Part shown: positions 7,469-18,641 of the stretch, piece by piece
Layout: each line of letters begins with the position of its first letter
Numbering within the stretch: position 1 is the first letter of the stretch
NCBI GenBank assembly: GCA_036274675.1
Contig: DASUFE010000059.1
Span: forward strand, 1 to 64,000
Direction of reading: 5' to 3'
Source of the DNA: DASUFE01 sp036274675
GTDB lineage: Bacteria; Pseudomonadota; Gammaproteobacteria; HTCC5015
Length of the DNA: 64,000 bases
Translations under genes and position numbers: made by a program
Notes under the pieces: generated by a model
What the model saw: the letters and a program-made list of their open reading frames with translations, nothing else
Database searches by the model: none
What the model was told of the DNA's origin: nothing

Positions 7469-8959
7469 TCAGCAGAGCGACTTGCGTTCGTTCGACGGCG
7501 GTATCGACAGGCTTTCACGGTATTTCGCCACGGTGCGGCGGGCCACATTGATGCCCTGGTTGTCCAGCAACTGGGCGATTTTGCTGTCGCTTAATGGTTT
7601 CTGATTGTTTTCAGAGGCGATCAGTTTCTTGATCATGGCGCGAATCGCGGTCGCGGAGCACTCGCCGCCGTCCGCGGTACTGACGTGGCTGGAGAAAAAA
7701 TATTTGAATTCAAATACGCCGCGCGGCGTATGCATGTACTTCTGGTTAGTCACGCGGGAAATGGTGGACTCGTGCATTTCCAGTTCTTCCGCGATATCGC
7801 GCAACACCAGCGGTTTCATGGCTTCGTCGCCATAGTCGAAGAAGGCGCGCTGGCGTTCCACGATGGCACGCGCTACCTTGAGGATGGTTTCATTGCGGCT
7901 TTGCAGGCTTTTCAGAAACCAGCGGGCTTCCTGCAGGTTGGTCTTGAGGTAGTTGTTGTCGTCGCTTTTATCCGCTCGCCTTATCATCTTCGCGTACATC
8001 GGGTTGATGCGCAGCCTGGGGGCCAGTTCGGGATTGAGTTCGACGCGCCATCTGCGGTTCTTTTTGGTGACGAATACGTCGGGCACGATGTATTCGGTGC
8101 GGCTCGTCGTGATCAGTGCGCCGGGCTTGGGGTGCAGAGACTGTATCAACAGCTCTGCCGCGCGCAGACTCTCCGCGTCCGCCTTGGTCACGCGCTTTAA
8201 GCGCGGATAATCACGCGTCGCCAGCAGTTCCAGATAGTGATCGATGATGATATGAGCCAGCGCGTAGCCGGGGGTGTCGGGCAGATAGGTCTGCAGCTGC
8301 AGTTTCAGACATTCCGACGGAGTACGCGCGGCTACCCCGATGGGATCGAACTGTTGCACGCGGTGCAGCACCGCTTCGATTTCGTCGCCTTCAATGCCCG
8401 GGTATGCGGAGATCAGGGTTGCATGCAGGGTTTGCAGGTCCTCTCCGAGATAACCATCCTCCGTGATGGAATCAATGATGGCTGTGGCGATGATACGGTC
8501 CGTATCGCTCATATGAGTAAGATTGAGCTGCCACATCAGATGTTCCTGCAGAGAGGTTTCGCTGAAATCCTGCCGTTCGTAAATTTCCTTATCGGGCATC
8601 GAGTCCGTGGAGTTTTTGCCGCTGGAGACGTAATTGTTCTCCCAGTCGTGGTCCTGATCCCACGACATGTCGGAGGTTTCGATGCCGGAACCATCCATTT
8701 CGGCGGCAGGATGTTCATGTTCCTGCGGATGGCTGGACTCTCCTTCGTAGGAGGATTCAGCGGGAGTGCTATTGGCGGAATGGGGAACGAGGGAGGCTTC
8801 AAGTTCTTCCTCAATCTCCAGCATGGGATTGGATTCTAGGGCTTGCTGGATTTCGTTCTGCAGCTCCAGCGAGGGCAGTTGCAGCAGTTTGATGGCCTGC
8901 TGTAGCTGCGGAGTCATCGTCAACTGCTGACTGAACTTGATTTGCAGGCTCTGCTTCAT
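7469..8959 (-). CDS. rpoN: RNA polymerase sigma-54 factor RpoN
   Basis: The product is 496 aa. It has a Gln/Leu-rich region I (MKQSLQIKFSQQLTMTPQLQ), an acidic region II (about 50-120), the core-binding domain, the helix-turn-helix region, and the RpoN box ARRTVAKYRE at about residues 473-482. It directs RNA polymerase to -24/-12 promoters activated by enhancer-binding ATPases. It follows lptB across a 231-base gap, which may hold its own promoter; an AT-rich TATAGA about 30 bases before the ATG is a weak -10 candidate. It is followed by hpf and ptsN in the usual order. Confidence 0.97.
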   Translation of the reverse strand: MKQSLQIKFSQQLTMTPQLQQAIKLLQLPSLELQNEIQQALESNPMLEIEEELEASLVPHSANSTPAESSYEGESSHPQEHEHPAAEMDGSGIETSDMSWDQDHDWENNYVSSGKNSTDSMPDKEIYERQDFSETSLQEHLMWQLNLTHMSDTDRIIATAIIDSITEDGYLGEDLQTLHATLISAYPGIEGDEIEAVLHRVQQFDPIGVAARTPSECLKLQLQTYLPDTPGYALAHIIIDHYLELLATRDYPRLKRVTKADAESLRAAELLIQSLHPKPGALITTSRTEYIVPDVFVTKKNRRWRVELNPELAPRLRINPMYAKMIRRADKSDDNNYLKTNLQEARWFLKSLQSRNETILKVARAIVERQRAFFDYGDEAMKPLVLRDIAEELEMHESTISRVTNQKYMHTPRGVFEFKYFFSSHVSTADGGECSATAIRAMIKKLIASENNQKPLSDSKIAQLLDNQGINVARRTVAKYRESLSIPPSNERKSLC

Positions 8960-9190
8960 GCCTGAAATTTTATCCTGTTACGATTCTATATTGAATGACC
9001 AGGTCGACATTTGAATTATCTGCGTGCGACCGGCCAAGACGGACGTAAAACCAGGTTCGGTCTGGCAAGGCTCAAGCCAATGTCCTATCTATCTTATAGT
9101 AGACGGCCCGGACTTTGTTCGGTATTTCTCGCGCGACACGGATAAGTTTCCTTTATCCCGGGAAATCAAGTGCTTAGGGGAGGCATCGTT

Positions 9191-9916
9191 TTACAGGCGG
9201 AAATTTTCCCCCAGGTACACCTTTTTGACTTCAGGATTGTCAAGCAGGACGCCGGGAGCGCCTTCCGCGATCACGCGTCCGCGGCTGAGTATGTAGCCGC
9301 GTCCGCAAATACCGAGGGTTTCGCGCACATTATGGTCCGTAATCAGTACACCGATATTGCGCGCGGTCAGCGCCTGGATAATTTTCTGGATTTCTATCAC
9401 TGAAATGGGATCGACTCCGGCAAAGGGTTCATCCAGCAGGATGAACCTGGGATCGGTCGCGAGCGCGCGGGCGATTTCCACGCGTCGGCGTTCGCCGCCG
9501 GAAAGGCTGATGCCGATATTATTGCGGATATGGTCTATTTGCAGATCGTTAAGCAGGTCCTGCATTTTCTGCAACCGTTGCGCGCGATCGAGACCGGGCC
9601 TCGTTTCGAGGATCGCCAGCAGATTGTCAGCGACGCTCAGCTTGCGGAATACCGAGGCTTCCTGCGGAAGGTAACCGATCCCTGTCCGCGCACGACTGTG
9701 CATCGGCAAATCTGTGACGTCGGTGTCGTTGAGCAGGATGCGACCCGAATCACAACCGATGAGTCCGACGATCATGTAGAAACTGGTGGTCTTGCCGGCG
9801 CCGTTGGGACCGAGCAGGCCGACGACTTCCCCGCTTTGTACATATAGCGAGACCTGATCGACAGTGAGCTTGCCCTTGTAGCGTTTGACGAGGTTTTCCG
9901 CGCGCAGGACGTTCAT
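9191..9916 (-). CDS. lptB: LPS export ABC transporter ATP-binding protein LptB
   Basis: The product is 241 aa. Walker A GPNGAGKT lies at 36-43, the signature LSGGE at 138-142, Walker B ending in DE at 162-163, and the H-loop in [11 protein letters not shown]. LptB powers extraction of lipopolysaccharide from the inner membrane with LptF and LptG, which are not in this window, through the LptC-LptA bridge. Its ATG overlaps the lptA stop by 4 bases. The kdsD-kdsC-lptC-lptA-lptB-rpoN order is the classic gammaproteobacterial arrangement. Confidence 0.97.
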   Translation of the reverse strand: MNVLRAENLVKRYKGKLTVDQVSLYVQSGEVVGLLGPNGAGKTTSFYMIVGLIGCDSGRILLNDTDVTDLPMHSRARTGIGYLPQEASVFRKLSVADNLLAILETRPGLDRAQRLQKMQDLLNDLQIDHIRNNIGISLSGGERRRVEIARALATDPRFILLDEPFAGVDPISVIEIQKIIQALTARNIGVLITDHNVRETLGICGRGYILSRGRVIAEGAPGVLLDNPEVKKVYLGENFRL

Positions 9917-10458
9917 GGTTGTTTCTGTTCCGTGGATTGCTTCGGCATATCGTCCGCCGGCTCTATGACAATGCGTACTCGCTGCCGGCTCTGTGCCGGA
10001 TCCTGCTGCCCGGCGAGCAGGCTGTTGCTGGCGGTATTGTAATCGATTCTGTCGCTCTGAATGCGGTTGCCGCTCTGTTGCAGTTGCGCCCGTTGTTGCA
10101 ATGTAAGGCGTGATTTGCCGGCGCTGTACTGAATGTGTCCGGCGTTGCCGCGGGTTTCCTCGCCATTGGCCAGTTGTTGCCGGAAGGAGGCTTGTTGTGT
10201 GTCGGAGCCGAAGGCCTCCAGCCGGTCAAATTTGCCGTTACGCGTATGCACGAGAAGTTGTTCCGCTTCGATACGGATGCTGCCTTGTGTCAGCGTCACG
10301 TGGCCGCTGTAGGTGCTGATTCCCTTCTGCTGGTCCATGATCAGTTTCTGTGCTTCGATTTCTATGGGTTGTTTGGAGTCTGCGGGCAGGGCCAGGACCA
10401 CGGCATGCGACCCCAGCAGCATGATTGCGCAGGCATGGCGCAGCAGGCTATGGAACAT
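9913..10458 (-). CDS. lptA: LPS transport periplasmic protein LptA
   Basis: The product is 181 aa with a cleavable signal peptide (about residues 1-25, ending VLALPA) and an OstA/LptA beta-jellyroll domain beginning [24 protein letters not shown]. LptA oligomers form the periplasmic bridge that carries LPS from LptB2FG-LptC to LptD at the outer membrane. The gene overlaps lptC by 11 bases and lptB by 4 bases, so translation is probably coupled. The C-terminal tail is rich in Gln, Lys and Pro and looks disordered. Confidence 0.93.
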   Translation of the reverse strand: MFHSLLRHACAIMLLGSHAVVLALPADSKQPIEIEAQKLIMDQQKGISTYSGHVTLTQGSIRIEAEQLLVHTRNGKFDRLEAFGSDTQQASFRQQLANGEETRGNAGHIQYSAGKSRLTLQQRAQLQQSGNRIQSDRIDYNTASNSLLAGQQDPAQSRQRVRIVIEPADDMPKQSTEQKQP

Positions 10459-11005
10459 AACGGGCCCTGACCCCGGTCAAGGTATGTATGCCGGTTTGCA
10501 GGTTCGCGCGCAGTGATGCAGCCTCGATATTCCGGCCGGTGCCACTGATCACGATCGGTTCCAAGGACTCCATATATTCCGTTTCCGGTTGCAGTAGCAG
10601 CGTCTCGGTGCGAATCAGCAGGCTGTTTTCCTGCTGCACACGGACATTGCCGGAAAAGCGGATTTCCTCCGCGGACTGGGTGCCGGCCGTGACGGCACGG
10701 TCGGCTTGCACTGTCCAGTGTGCACTGTCGACGGCAAGCTCCATGTCGGGTCCGCTGATTTCAGTGCGGGCGTCCGCTTCGTAGTGGTTCAACTGCCTGC
10801 CCTTGAAGGTATAGTGCAGTTGTCCCTGGTAGTCATATTGACGGATGCGGAAATTCTTCATGAAAAAATCGATTTGCCGGATCGCCTCGGCTTCCGCCGG
10901 GAGCGCGACGATGTCCGGCCGGGTGCGCAGCCAGGAGGTCAGCCCGGCGGCCGCGAGCAGCAGCAATAGCAGCAGCAGGCCACCTTTATTCAGCTGCCGC
11001 GTCAT
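10448..11005 (-). CDS. lptC: LPS export protein LptC
   Basis: The product is 185 aa. One N-terminal membrane anchor (about 9-25, Leu-rich) is followed by the periplasmic jellyroll, with the recognisable MKNFRIRQYDYQGQLHYTFKGR and LNHY elements. LptC is the inner-membrane docking partner between LptB2FG and LptA. The start overlaps the kdsC stop by 4 bases, and the end overlaps the lptA start. Confidence 0.93.
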   Translation of the reverse strand: MTRQLNKGGLLLLLLLLAAAGLTSWLRTRPDIVALPAEAEAIRQIDFFMKNFRIRQYDYQGQLHYTFKGRQLNHYEADARTEISGPDMELAVDSAHWTVQADRAVTAGTQSAEEIRFSGNVRVQQENSLLIRTETLLLQPETEYMESLEPIVISGTGRNIEAASLRANLQTGIHTLTGVRARYVP

Positions 11006-11544
11006 TTTGCCGGAGCGTCGCCGGCGGCCGCGGCCGTTACCGCTGCCAGCTTGCCCTGAGCCGACAGGATGAAATCGCAGATTTCGCGTGCCGCACCCTG
11101 TCCGCCCGGTTTGGAAGTGATCCAGTGGGCATACTGCCGCACGGCGGCAACCGCGTTCTGCACCGCCACCGCGAAGCCGGCGAGGCGCATCGGCGGCACG
11201 TCCGGCAGATCGTCACCGGTATAGGCAGTTTCAGTTCCGTCCACTTTCAGGCTGCGCAGCAGTTCGCGCAACACGCTCAACTTGTCGTCGCTGCCCTGAT
11301 AAACGTGTTTGATGCCGAGCTCGCGCATGCGTCGCGTGACAATATCCGAGTTGCGGGCCGAGATCACGGCCACGGTGACGCCGGCCTGCTGGAGCAATTT
11401 CAGCCCCAGCCCGTCCTGCGTATGGAAACTTTTGTATTCGATGCCCCGGTCGTCGTAAGTCAGCATGCCGTCGGTCAACACGCCGTCGACATCGAATACG
11501 GCGAGCCGGACTCTGGCGGCGCGCTTGCGGGCGTCTTCGCTCAT
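11002..11544 (-). CDS. kdsC: 3-deoxy-D-manno-octulosonate 8-phosphate phosphatase KdsC
   Basis: The product is 180 aa, a HAD-family phosphatase. Motif I is VFDVDGVLTDG with nucleophile Asp18 and acid Asp20; motif II is the VISARNS segment; motif IV is the TGDDLPDVPPM segment. It removes phosphate from KDO 8-phosphate in the cytoplasm on the way to lipid A-KDO. It overlaps kdsD and lptC by 4 bases each. The C-terminus has a short Ala-rich tail. Confidence 0.95.
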   Translation of the reverse strand: MSEDARKRAARVRLAVFDVDGVLTDGMLTYDDRGIEYKSFHTQDGLGLKLLQQAGVTVAVISARNSDIVTRRMRELGIKHVYQGSDDKLSVLRELLRSLKVDGTETAYTGDDLPDVPPMRLAGFAVAVQNAVAAVRQYAHWITSKPGGQGAAREICDFILSAQGKLAAVTAAAAGDAPAK

Positions 11545-12512
11545 AATATGCGCGCCCGCAACATGTCCATCATATTGAGCGCCCCCAGGAGCTTGCCCGA
11601 ATCGTCGGTGACGAGCAGCCCGTTGATGCGTTTTTCCTGCATCAGGTTGACCGCCTCCGCCGCCAGCATATCAGCCTTGACGGTAATGCAGTTTCGGGTC
11701 ATGACCTCGGAAATCCGTGTGCGGTGCGGGTCGAGGGATTTGCCCAGGGTGCGTCGTATATCACCGTCGGTGTAGATGCCGAGCACCTTTTGGTGGTCGT
11801 CGACGATGGCGGTCATGCCCAGGCCCTTGCGAGTCATTTCTGCCAGCGCTTCATCAAGCGTGGCCCCGGTCCCGACCATCGGTACCCGCTCTCCGGCATG
11901 CATCAGGTCACGTGCGCGCAGCAGCAGCCGCCGCCCCAGCGAACCGCCGGGATGCGCGCGCGCGAAATCCTCCGCCGTGAAGGCGCGGCTTTCCAGCAGC
12001 ACGATGGCCAGCGCGTCTCCCATCGCCAATGCGGCTGTCGTGCTGGAGGTGGGAGCCAGGTTTAGCGGGCAGGCTTCTTTGGGATTGCCAAGATTGATGC
12101 AGATCGTGGCTTCACGCGCCAGGGTGGAGGAGGGTTGCCCAGTCATCACGATCAAGGGAATGCCGAGGCGCTTGATCAGCGGCAGTATGACGAGAATTTC
12201 ATCCGTTTCACCGGAATTGGATAGCGCCAATACCACGTCCTGGCCGGTGATCATGCCGAGGTCGCCATGGCTGGCTTCGCCCGGGTGCACGAAAAAGGCG
12301 GCCGTCCCGGTGCTCGCCAGCGTGGAGGCTATCTTGTTGCCGATATGCCCGGATTTACCCATGCCCGTAACGATTACCCGTCCCCGGCATTCCAGCATCA
12401 GGCGGCAGGCGGCGCTGAAATTGGCATCGATCAGGGCTTGCAGCCCGGACACGGCCTGGGCCTCGCTTTCGATAACCGAGCGGGCCAGAGCAATCATTTT
12501 GTCCGCGTTCAT
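11541..12512 (-). CDS. kdsD: D-arabinose 5-phosphate isomerase KdsD
   Basis: The product is 323 aa. An N-terminal SIS domain has the motif TGMGKSGHIGNKIASTLAST and the SNSGETDEI loop, and HPGGSLGRRLL lies at its end. Two C-terminal CBS domains follow (from about 205). It converts ribulose 5-phosphate to arabinose 5-phosphate, the first step of KDO synthesis. It lies 65 bases downstream of mlaA and begins the coupled kdsD-kdsC-lptC-lptA-lptB run, in which adjacent genes overlap by 4-11 bases. Confidence 0.96.
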   Translation of the reverse strand: MNADKMIALARSVIESEAQAVSGLQALIDANFSAACRLMLECRGRVIVTGMGKSGHIGNKIASTLASTGTAAFFVHPGEASHGDLGMITGQDVVLALSNSGETDEILVILPLIKRLGIPLIVMTGQPSSTLAREATICINLGNPKEACPLNLAPTSSTTAALAMGDALAIVLLESRAFTAEDFARAHPGGSLGRRLLLRARDLMHAGERVPMVGTGATLDEALAEMTRKGLGMTAIVDDHQKVLGIYTDGDIRRTLGKSLDPHRTRISEVMTRNCITVKADMLAAEAVNLMQEKRINGLLVTDDSGKLLGALNMMDMLRARIL

Positions 12513-12577
12513 GAGGCGCGTATTCTAGCAGTTTGTAAGCGGGTCCGGCCCGCGTTTATTCGATCGCGACGCCGCTA

Positions 12578-13321
12578 CTATTCTTCTTCGTCATCCGAGA
12601 AAATGTCGATCTCATCCGATTCCTCGGGCGGAGGATTGCCGTCGTAGACCAGGCTGCGGCGGCGTTGCATCCAGGCTTCACGTATGTAGATGTAGGGATC
12701 CAGCGCCGCCTCGTCGATAACCCCGTCGAGCGGCAGCAGGCGTGCACGGATATCGATGATCTGCATTACATACAGGCTGTTGCGCGTGGAAGTGTCCTCG
12801 ATCTGCCGGATCGGCGCGACAGCATATTCGCCGGTGAGGCCGAAGGCATCCCGTGGAGAGCTGGGCCCGAACAGGGGCAATACCAGATAAGGCCCGCTGC
12901 CGACCCCCCAGCGACCCAGGGTCTGGCCGAAGTCCTCATCATGTTTTTCGAGCCCTATGGGGGTCGCTACATCGAATATGCCGCCAATGCCGATGGTGCT
13001 ATTAATAATCAGGCGGCCGGCGTCGGACAGGGCGTCAAGCAGTTTAAACTGCAGCAGGTTATTGAGCAGTGTCGGGATGTCTTCCAGATTGGCGAAGAAA
13101 TTGGTGACGCCGGTTTCGACCACGTCCGGCGTGATGGCATGATAACCCTTCGCGGTCGGTTTCAGGATCGCCCGGTCGAGTTTGTCGTTGAAGGAATACA
13201 TGCTGCGGTTGAAGCGTTCCCAGGGATCCTGCGGGTCCGGCGGACCCTGGACGGCGGCACAACCGCCGAGGGACAGAGCCCACAGGCATGATAAAAGAAG
13301 TTTTTTCCGGGAATGCGTCAT
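12578..13321 (-). CDS. mlaA: Outer-membrane phospholipid-transport lipoprotein MlaA (VacJ)
   Basis: The product is 247 aa with a lipoprotein signal whose lipobox is LSLGGC (Cys21). The MlaA domain has the family hallmarks DPWERFNRSMYSFNDKLDR, NFFANLEDIPTLLNN, INSTIGIGGIFDVA and GPYLVLPLFGPSSPRD. The C-terminus is acidic (DEIDIFSDDEEE). MlaA removes phospholipids from the outer leaflet of the outer membrane and passes them to MlaC. It is divergent from mlaFEDCB, so both halves of the pathway start from the same intergenic region. Confidence 0.95.
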   Translation of the reverse strand: MTHSRKKLLLSCLWALSLGGCAAVQGPPDPQDPWERFNRSMYSFNDKLDRAILKPTAKGYHAITPDVVETGVTNFFANLEDIPTLLNNLLQFKLLDALSDAGRLIINSTIGIGGIFDVATPIGLEKHDEDFGQTLGRWGVGSGPYLVLPLFGPSSPRDAFGLTGEYAVAPIRQIEDTSTRNSLYVMQIIDIRARLLPLDGVIDEAALDPYIYIREAWMQRRRSLVYDGNPPPEESDEIDIFSDDEEE

Positions 13322-13386
13322 GAATCCTTCGTTAACCCCTTGCCTGGAACGTGAATAGCCTGTGGAATAAGCCGCAAAACAGCGAC

Positions 13387-13414
13387 ATGATACACATTAC
13401 CGGCGAATTACCAA
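13387..13414 (-). promoter_or_regulatory. Candidate mlaA promoter
   Basis: On the minus strand TTGGTA (13409-13414) and TATCAT (13387-13392) are separated by 16 bases and lie about 65 bases upstream of the mlaA ATG. The match to sigma-70 is reasonable but not strong. Confidence 0.35.
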
Positions 13415-13451
13415 AAGCGATTTTAGTTCCAGGGTGTTTATTGTTTATGTT

Positions 13452-13457
13452 TATAAT
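13452..13457 (+). promoter_or_regulatory. Candidate -10 element for mlaFEDCB
   Basis: A perfect TATAAT lies about 54 bases upstream of the proposed AUU start of mlaF, in an AT-rich stretch. I see no convincing -35 hexamer at 16-18 bases, so only the -10 is called. Confidence 0.35.
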
Positions 13458-13510
13458 GATGCGCAGGGCATAATCCAAGCGCGCCTGCTGAAATCTTAAG
13501 GAGAACCAAT

Positions 13511-14326
13511 ATTACCGGGCAGCCATCATCCTCGGATATCCTGGTCAAAGTGCAGGGACTGGAATTCCGGCGCGGCCGGAAGATCATATTCGATGGTGTC
13601 GATATCGATATCCGGCGTGGCAAGATCACCGCCATCATGGGGCCGAGCGGCACCGGCAAAACCACTTTGTTGAAGCTTATCGGTGCGCAGTTGAAACCGC
13701 GGGCCGGCAGCATCCACGTCGACGGCATGAACGTGCATGCGCTGAAGCAGGGGCCGCTTTACGAACTGCGCAAGCGTATGGGCATGCTGTTCCAGACCGG
13801 CGCCTTGCTGACGGACCTCTCCGTTTTTGACAATGTAGCCTACCCGCTGCGCGAGCATACACGGCTGCCGGAGACGCTGATCCGGGATCTGGTGCTGGCC
13901 AAGCTGCACGCTGTTGGTCTGCGCGGCGCCCGTGACCTGATGCCATCGCAGCTGTCGGGCGGCATGGCGCGCCGGGTGGCGCTGGCGCGCGCGATCGCGC
14001 TCGACCCGATGATGATTATGTATGACGAACCCTTCGCCGGGCAGGACCCCATTTCCATGGGTGTACTGGTCAAACTGATCAAGAGTATGAACGACGCGCT
14101 CGGGGTCACCAGCATAGTGGTCTCGCATGATGTACCGGAAACCTCTTCAATAGCGGATTACATTTATGTAATTGCTGAAGGCAAGGTGATCGACCATGGC
14201 ACTCCTGAACAGCTGAATCGCAGCCGTTCCGACTGGACGCAGCAGTTTATGAAAGGGCTGCCGGACGGCCCGGTGACTTTCCATTATCCCGCTCCCGACT
14301 ATAAAGAAGACCTGGGGCTGACCTGA
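13511..14326 (+). CDS. mlaF: Phospholipid transport ABC ATPase MlaF, probable AUU start
   Basis: The product is about 271 aa. Walker A GPSGTGKTT is near residue 44, the signature LSGGMARR and the Walker B DEPFAGQDP follow, and the C-terminus matches MlaF. The first in-frame ATG/GTG/TTG candidate is a GTG at 13550 that has no ribosome-binding site and would cut off the first beta strand. The frame is open upstream, and an AAGGAG (13498-13503) lies 7 bases before an in-frame ATT at 13511. That start gives an N-terminus of the length seen in E. coli MlaF. I infer a rare AUU start as in infC. MlaF energises retrograde phospholipid transport with MlaE, MlaD and MlaB. Confidence 0.85.
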   Translation: MTGQPSSSDILVKVQGLEFRRGRKIIFDGVDIDIRRGKITAIMGPSGTGKTTLLKLIGAQLKPRAGSIHVDGMNVHALKQGPLYELRKRMGMLFQTGALLTDLSVFDNVAYPLREHTRLPETLIRDLVLAKLHAVGLRGARDLMPSQLSGGMARRVALARAIALDPMMIMYDEPFAGQDPISMGVLVKLIKSMNDALGVTSIVVSHDVPETSSIADYIYVIAEGKVIDHGTPEQLNRSRSDWTQQFMKGLPDGPVTFHYPAPDYKEDLGLT

Positions 14327-15126
14327 TGAAGCCGAGTAACCTGATACCGGAAGTGCTTGCAAGTTTCGGCCGTGCCGGACTGGGATTTTTCGAACGGCTC
14401 GGCCGCGGCGTGATTTTCCTGCTGGCGACGCTGGCGTCTTTGCCATCCTTGTTGTCGCGTCCGCGGCTGCTGGTTCAACAGCTCTACTCGGTCGGCGTGC
14501 TGACCATCCTGATTATCCTGGTGGCGGGCTTGTTCGTCGGCATGGTGCTGGGCCTGCAAGGCTATAACATACTGGTGCGTTTCAATTCCGAAAGCTCGCT
14601 GGGGGTCATGGTCGGTTTGTCATTGGTGCGGGAGCTGGGTCCCGTTATGACCGCTTTGCTGTTCGCTGGCCGCGCGGGTTCCGCATTGACTGCGGAGATC
14701 GGTTTGATGAAGGCGACCGAGCAGCTGTCGGGTATGGAAATGATGGCTGTAAATCCTTATAAGAGGGTATTCGCGCCGCGGCTGCTGGCCGGTTTTCTTG
14801 CGTTGCCGCTGCTGGCCGCGATATTCAGCGCGGTCGGAGTATTCGGCGGATACTTCGTCGGGGTCGGCCTGCTTGGAGTCGACAGCGGGGCTTACTGGTC
14901 GCAGATGCAGAGCGCCGTCGATATTTACGACGACATGCTCGCCGGTGTGCTCAAGAGCGTCGTGTTCGGTTTTTTCGCAACCTGGATCGCCTTGTATGAA
15001 GGCTTTGATTGCATTCCCACTTCTGAAGGCGTGAGCCGCGCGACAACACGCGGCGTAGTAAATGCCTCACTGGTGGTGCTGGGGTTGAATTTCGTGTTAA
15101 CGGCATTGATGATTGCTGGAGAATGA
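14326..15126 (+). CDS. mlaE: Phospholipid transport ABC permease MlaE
   Basis: The product is 266 aa with about five to six membrane helices. The MlaE/YrbE domain shows the conserved SLVRELGPVMTALLFAGR and EQLSGMEMMAVNPY motifs. It is the inner-membrane permease of the MlaFEDB complex. The ATG overlaps the mlaF stop (TGATGA) and the mlaE stop overlaps the mlaD start, giving a tightly coupled operon. Confidence 0.96.
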   Translation: MKPSNLIPEVLASFGRAGLGFFERLGRGVIFLLATLASLPSLLSRPRLLVQQLYSVGVLTILIILVAGLFVGMVLGLQGYNILVRFNSESSLGVMVGLSLVRELGPVMTALLFAGRAGSALTAEIGLMKATEQLSGMEMMAVNPYKRVFAPRLLAGFLALPLLAAIFSAVGVFGGYFVGVGLLGVDSGAYWSQMQSAVDIYDDMLAGVLKSVVFGFFATWIALYEGFDCIPTSEGVSRATTRGVVNASLVVLGLNFVLTALMIAGE

Positions 15127-15593
15127 GTATGACGACACGTGCTATGGAAATTTGGGTGGGAGCTTTCGTCGCCGCAGGCCTCGCTTCCCTGTTCATGTTG
15201 GCGATGAAAGTCAGCAACCTGAGCGGCCTCGATACCGACGCAGGTTATAAGTTGACCGCCTCGTTTGAAAACATCGGCGGCCTCAAAGTGCGTTCGCCGA
15301 TTACGGCGAGCGGAGTGCGGGTGGGCCGCGTGTCCGATATCCACTATGACAGCACCACTTACCAGGCCCAGGTCATATTGCAGATCGACCCGCAGTACAA
15401 CCAGTTTCCGACCGATACTTCCGCCAGCATTTTTACCGCGGGACTGCTGGGCGAACAATATATAGCGTTGACGCCGGGAGCGGAGGAGGCTTCGCTGAAG
15501 GACGGTGACCGGATTACCATTACCGAATCGGCCATCGTGCTGGAACGCCTGATCGGGCAGTTTTTATACAGCAAGGCCGCGGGTGACAACTGA
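15123..15593 (+). CDS. mlaD: Outer-membrane lipid asymmetry protein MlaD (MCE domain)
   Basis: The product is 156 aa. One N-terminal membrane helix (about 9-28) precedes a single MCE domain, with YKLTASFENIGGLKVRSPIT and SGVRVGRVSDI as hallmarks, and the C-terminal GLLGEQYIALTPG strand. MlaD forms a hexameric ring in the inner membrane that receives phospholipid from MlaC. It is shorter than E. coli MlaD (183 aa), mainly at the C-terminus. Confidence 0.95.
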   Translation: MSMTTRAMEIWVGAFVAAGLASLFMLAMKVSNLSGLDTDAGYKLTASFENIGGLKVRSPITASGVRVGRVSDIHYDSTTYQAQVILQIDPQYNQFPTDTSASIFTAGLLGEQYIALTPGAEEASLKDGDRITITESAIVLERLIGQFLYSKAAGDN

Positions 15594-15678
15594 TCGGGCT
15601 GCAACTGTTTTTCGCCGGCAGGGTCTAGATAACAAGGCTGCGTTCTATATGAATTCATAAATTAAAGGGAAGCACGTT

Positions 15679-16355
15679 ATGTTGAAAAAATTCTTTCTTT
15701 GCCTGCCGTTGATTCTGAGCCAGCCGGCGCTGGCGCAGGAAACCGCGGCTGCCAAGCCTGACAGTGATCCGCAGGCGCTGGTCGCATCGGTTACCGAGAA
15801 GATTCTGCAGACGATCAAGGACAACCGGGCGCGCCTCGGCGACGCCGAATTCGTGGCGCAGAAGATCGAGGAGCTGATCGTGCCGCATATAGACCAGATT
15901 GCCATGTCCAAGCTGGCGCTGGGCAAGCACTGGCGGACCGCGACACCCGAGCAGCGGAACCAGTTCGTCGAGGAGTTCAAGAACCTGCTGATCCGCACCT
16001 ATAAAACCTCCCTGGTCAACTATAACGACCAGACCGTCGATATGCTGCCTTTCCGTCCTTCGGCGGAGCAGGACCGGGCGGTAGTGAGTTCCTCGATCAA
16101 GCGCGCGGGCGGGCCGCCGATCCGCATCAATTACAGCATGCGCTATAAACCCGAGGACGGCTGGAAGGTATATGACATCGTTATCGAAGGTGTAAGCCTG
16201 GTCACCAATTACCGCAGTACCTTCGATCGCGAGATCATGACCGGCGGTATGGACAAGCTGCTGGAGTCCATGCGCAACCGTAATTTGCAGCCACAGGCTT
16301 CCGGAGCGGGGGACAAGCCCGCCGCGACCGCCTCCAAACCTGCCGGAGCCGCTGA

Positions 16356-16359
<4 letters not shown>
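15679..16359 (+). CDS. mlaC: Periplasmic phospholipid-binding protein MlaC
   Basis: The product is 226 aa with a signal peptide (about 1-20, ending SQPALAQ) and an MlaC/Ttg2D domain, including VTEKILQTIKDNR, LGKHWRTATPEQRNQFVEEF and INYSMRYKPEDGWKVYDI. It ferries single phospholipids between MlaA and MlaFEDB. The C-terminal 25 residues are Ala/Pro-rich and likely disordered. An 85-base gap separates it from mlaD, and it overlaps mlaB by 4 bases. Confidence 0.95.
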
Positions 16360-18001
<1,642 letters not shown>

Positions 18002-18008
18002 GTGAGCT

Positions 18009-18641
18009 ATGAATCTGACCATTGCATTATCGAAGGGCAGAATTCTGCAGGAGACATTGCCGCTGCTGGCCACGGCGGGGATCTCCCTGCGCGATGACCC
18101 GGACGCCAGCCGCAAGCTGGTGCTGGATACCAATGATCCGGGCGTGAAAATCGTGGTGCTGCGCGCGACTGACGTGCCGACGTATGTGCAATACGGCGCG
18201 GCCGATATCGGCGTCGCGGGCAAGGACGTTCTGCTTGAGCACGGCGGTGCCGGCCTGTATGAGCCGCTGGATCTCGGCATCGCGCGCTGCCGCCTGATGG
18301 TGGCGGGACACAAGGGCGAGGCGCCGGCCGTCGATCGATTGCGGGTGGCCACCAAATATGTCAATGTCACCCGCGACTATTTTGCCGCGCAGGGGCGGCA
18401 GGTCGAGATCATCAAATTATACGGTTCCATGGAACTGGCCCCGCTGGTGGGACTGGCGGACGTGATCGTCGACCTGGTCGACACCGGCAATACTTTGCGG
18501 GCCAACGGCCTGGAACCCAAGGCGACGATCGCCGATATTTCCTCCCGCCTGATCGTCAACAAGGCGTCGATGCGCATGAAACACGGCGCGGTGCAGGCGG
18601 TGATCGAAAAACTCAAGCAAGCGGTAACAGCGGTTGAATGA
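18009..18641 (+). CDS. hisG: ATP phosphoribosyltransferase HisG, short form
   Basis: The product is 210 aa, the short form without the C-terminal ACT-like regulatory domain. It has the N-terminal [10 protein letters not shown] motif and the PRPP-binding segment [18 protein letters not shown]. Short HisG works as a hetero-octamer with HisZ, which is not in this window and must be encoded elsewhere. It catalyses the first step of histidine synthesis. It begins 7 bases after murA and overlaps the next gene by 4 bases. Confidence 0.96.
   Translation: MNLTIALSKGRILQETLPLLATAGISLRDDPDASRKLVLDTNDPGVKIVVLRATDVPTYVQYGAADIGVAGKDVLLEHGGAGLYEPLDLGIARCRLMVAGHKGEAPAVDRLRVATKYVNVTRDYFAAQGRQVEIIKLYGSMELAPLVGLADVIVDLVDTGNTLRANGLEPKATIADISSRLIVNKASMRMKHGAVQAVIEKLKQAVTAVE

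Noticed and set aside
8960..9190. Sigma-54 promoters near rpoN and other operon starts
   Set aside because: I looked at the main intergenic regions for TGGCAC and TTGC spaced as a -24/-12 element and saw no convincing case; I did not scan every base.
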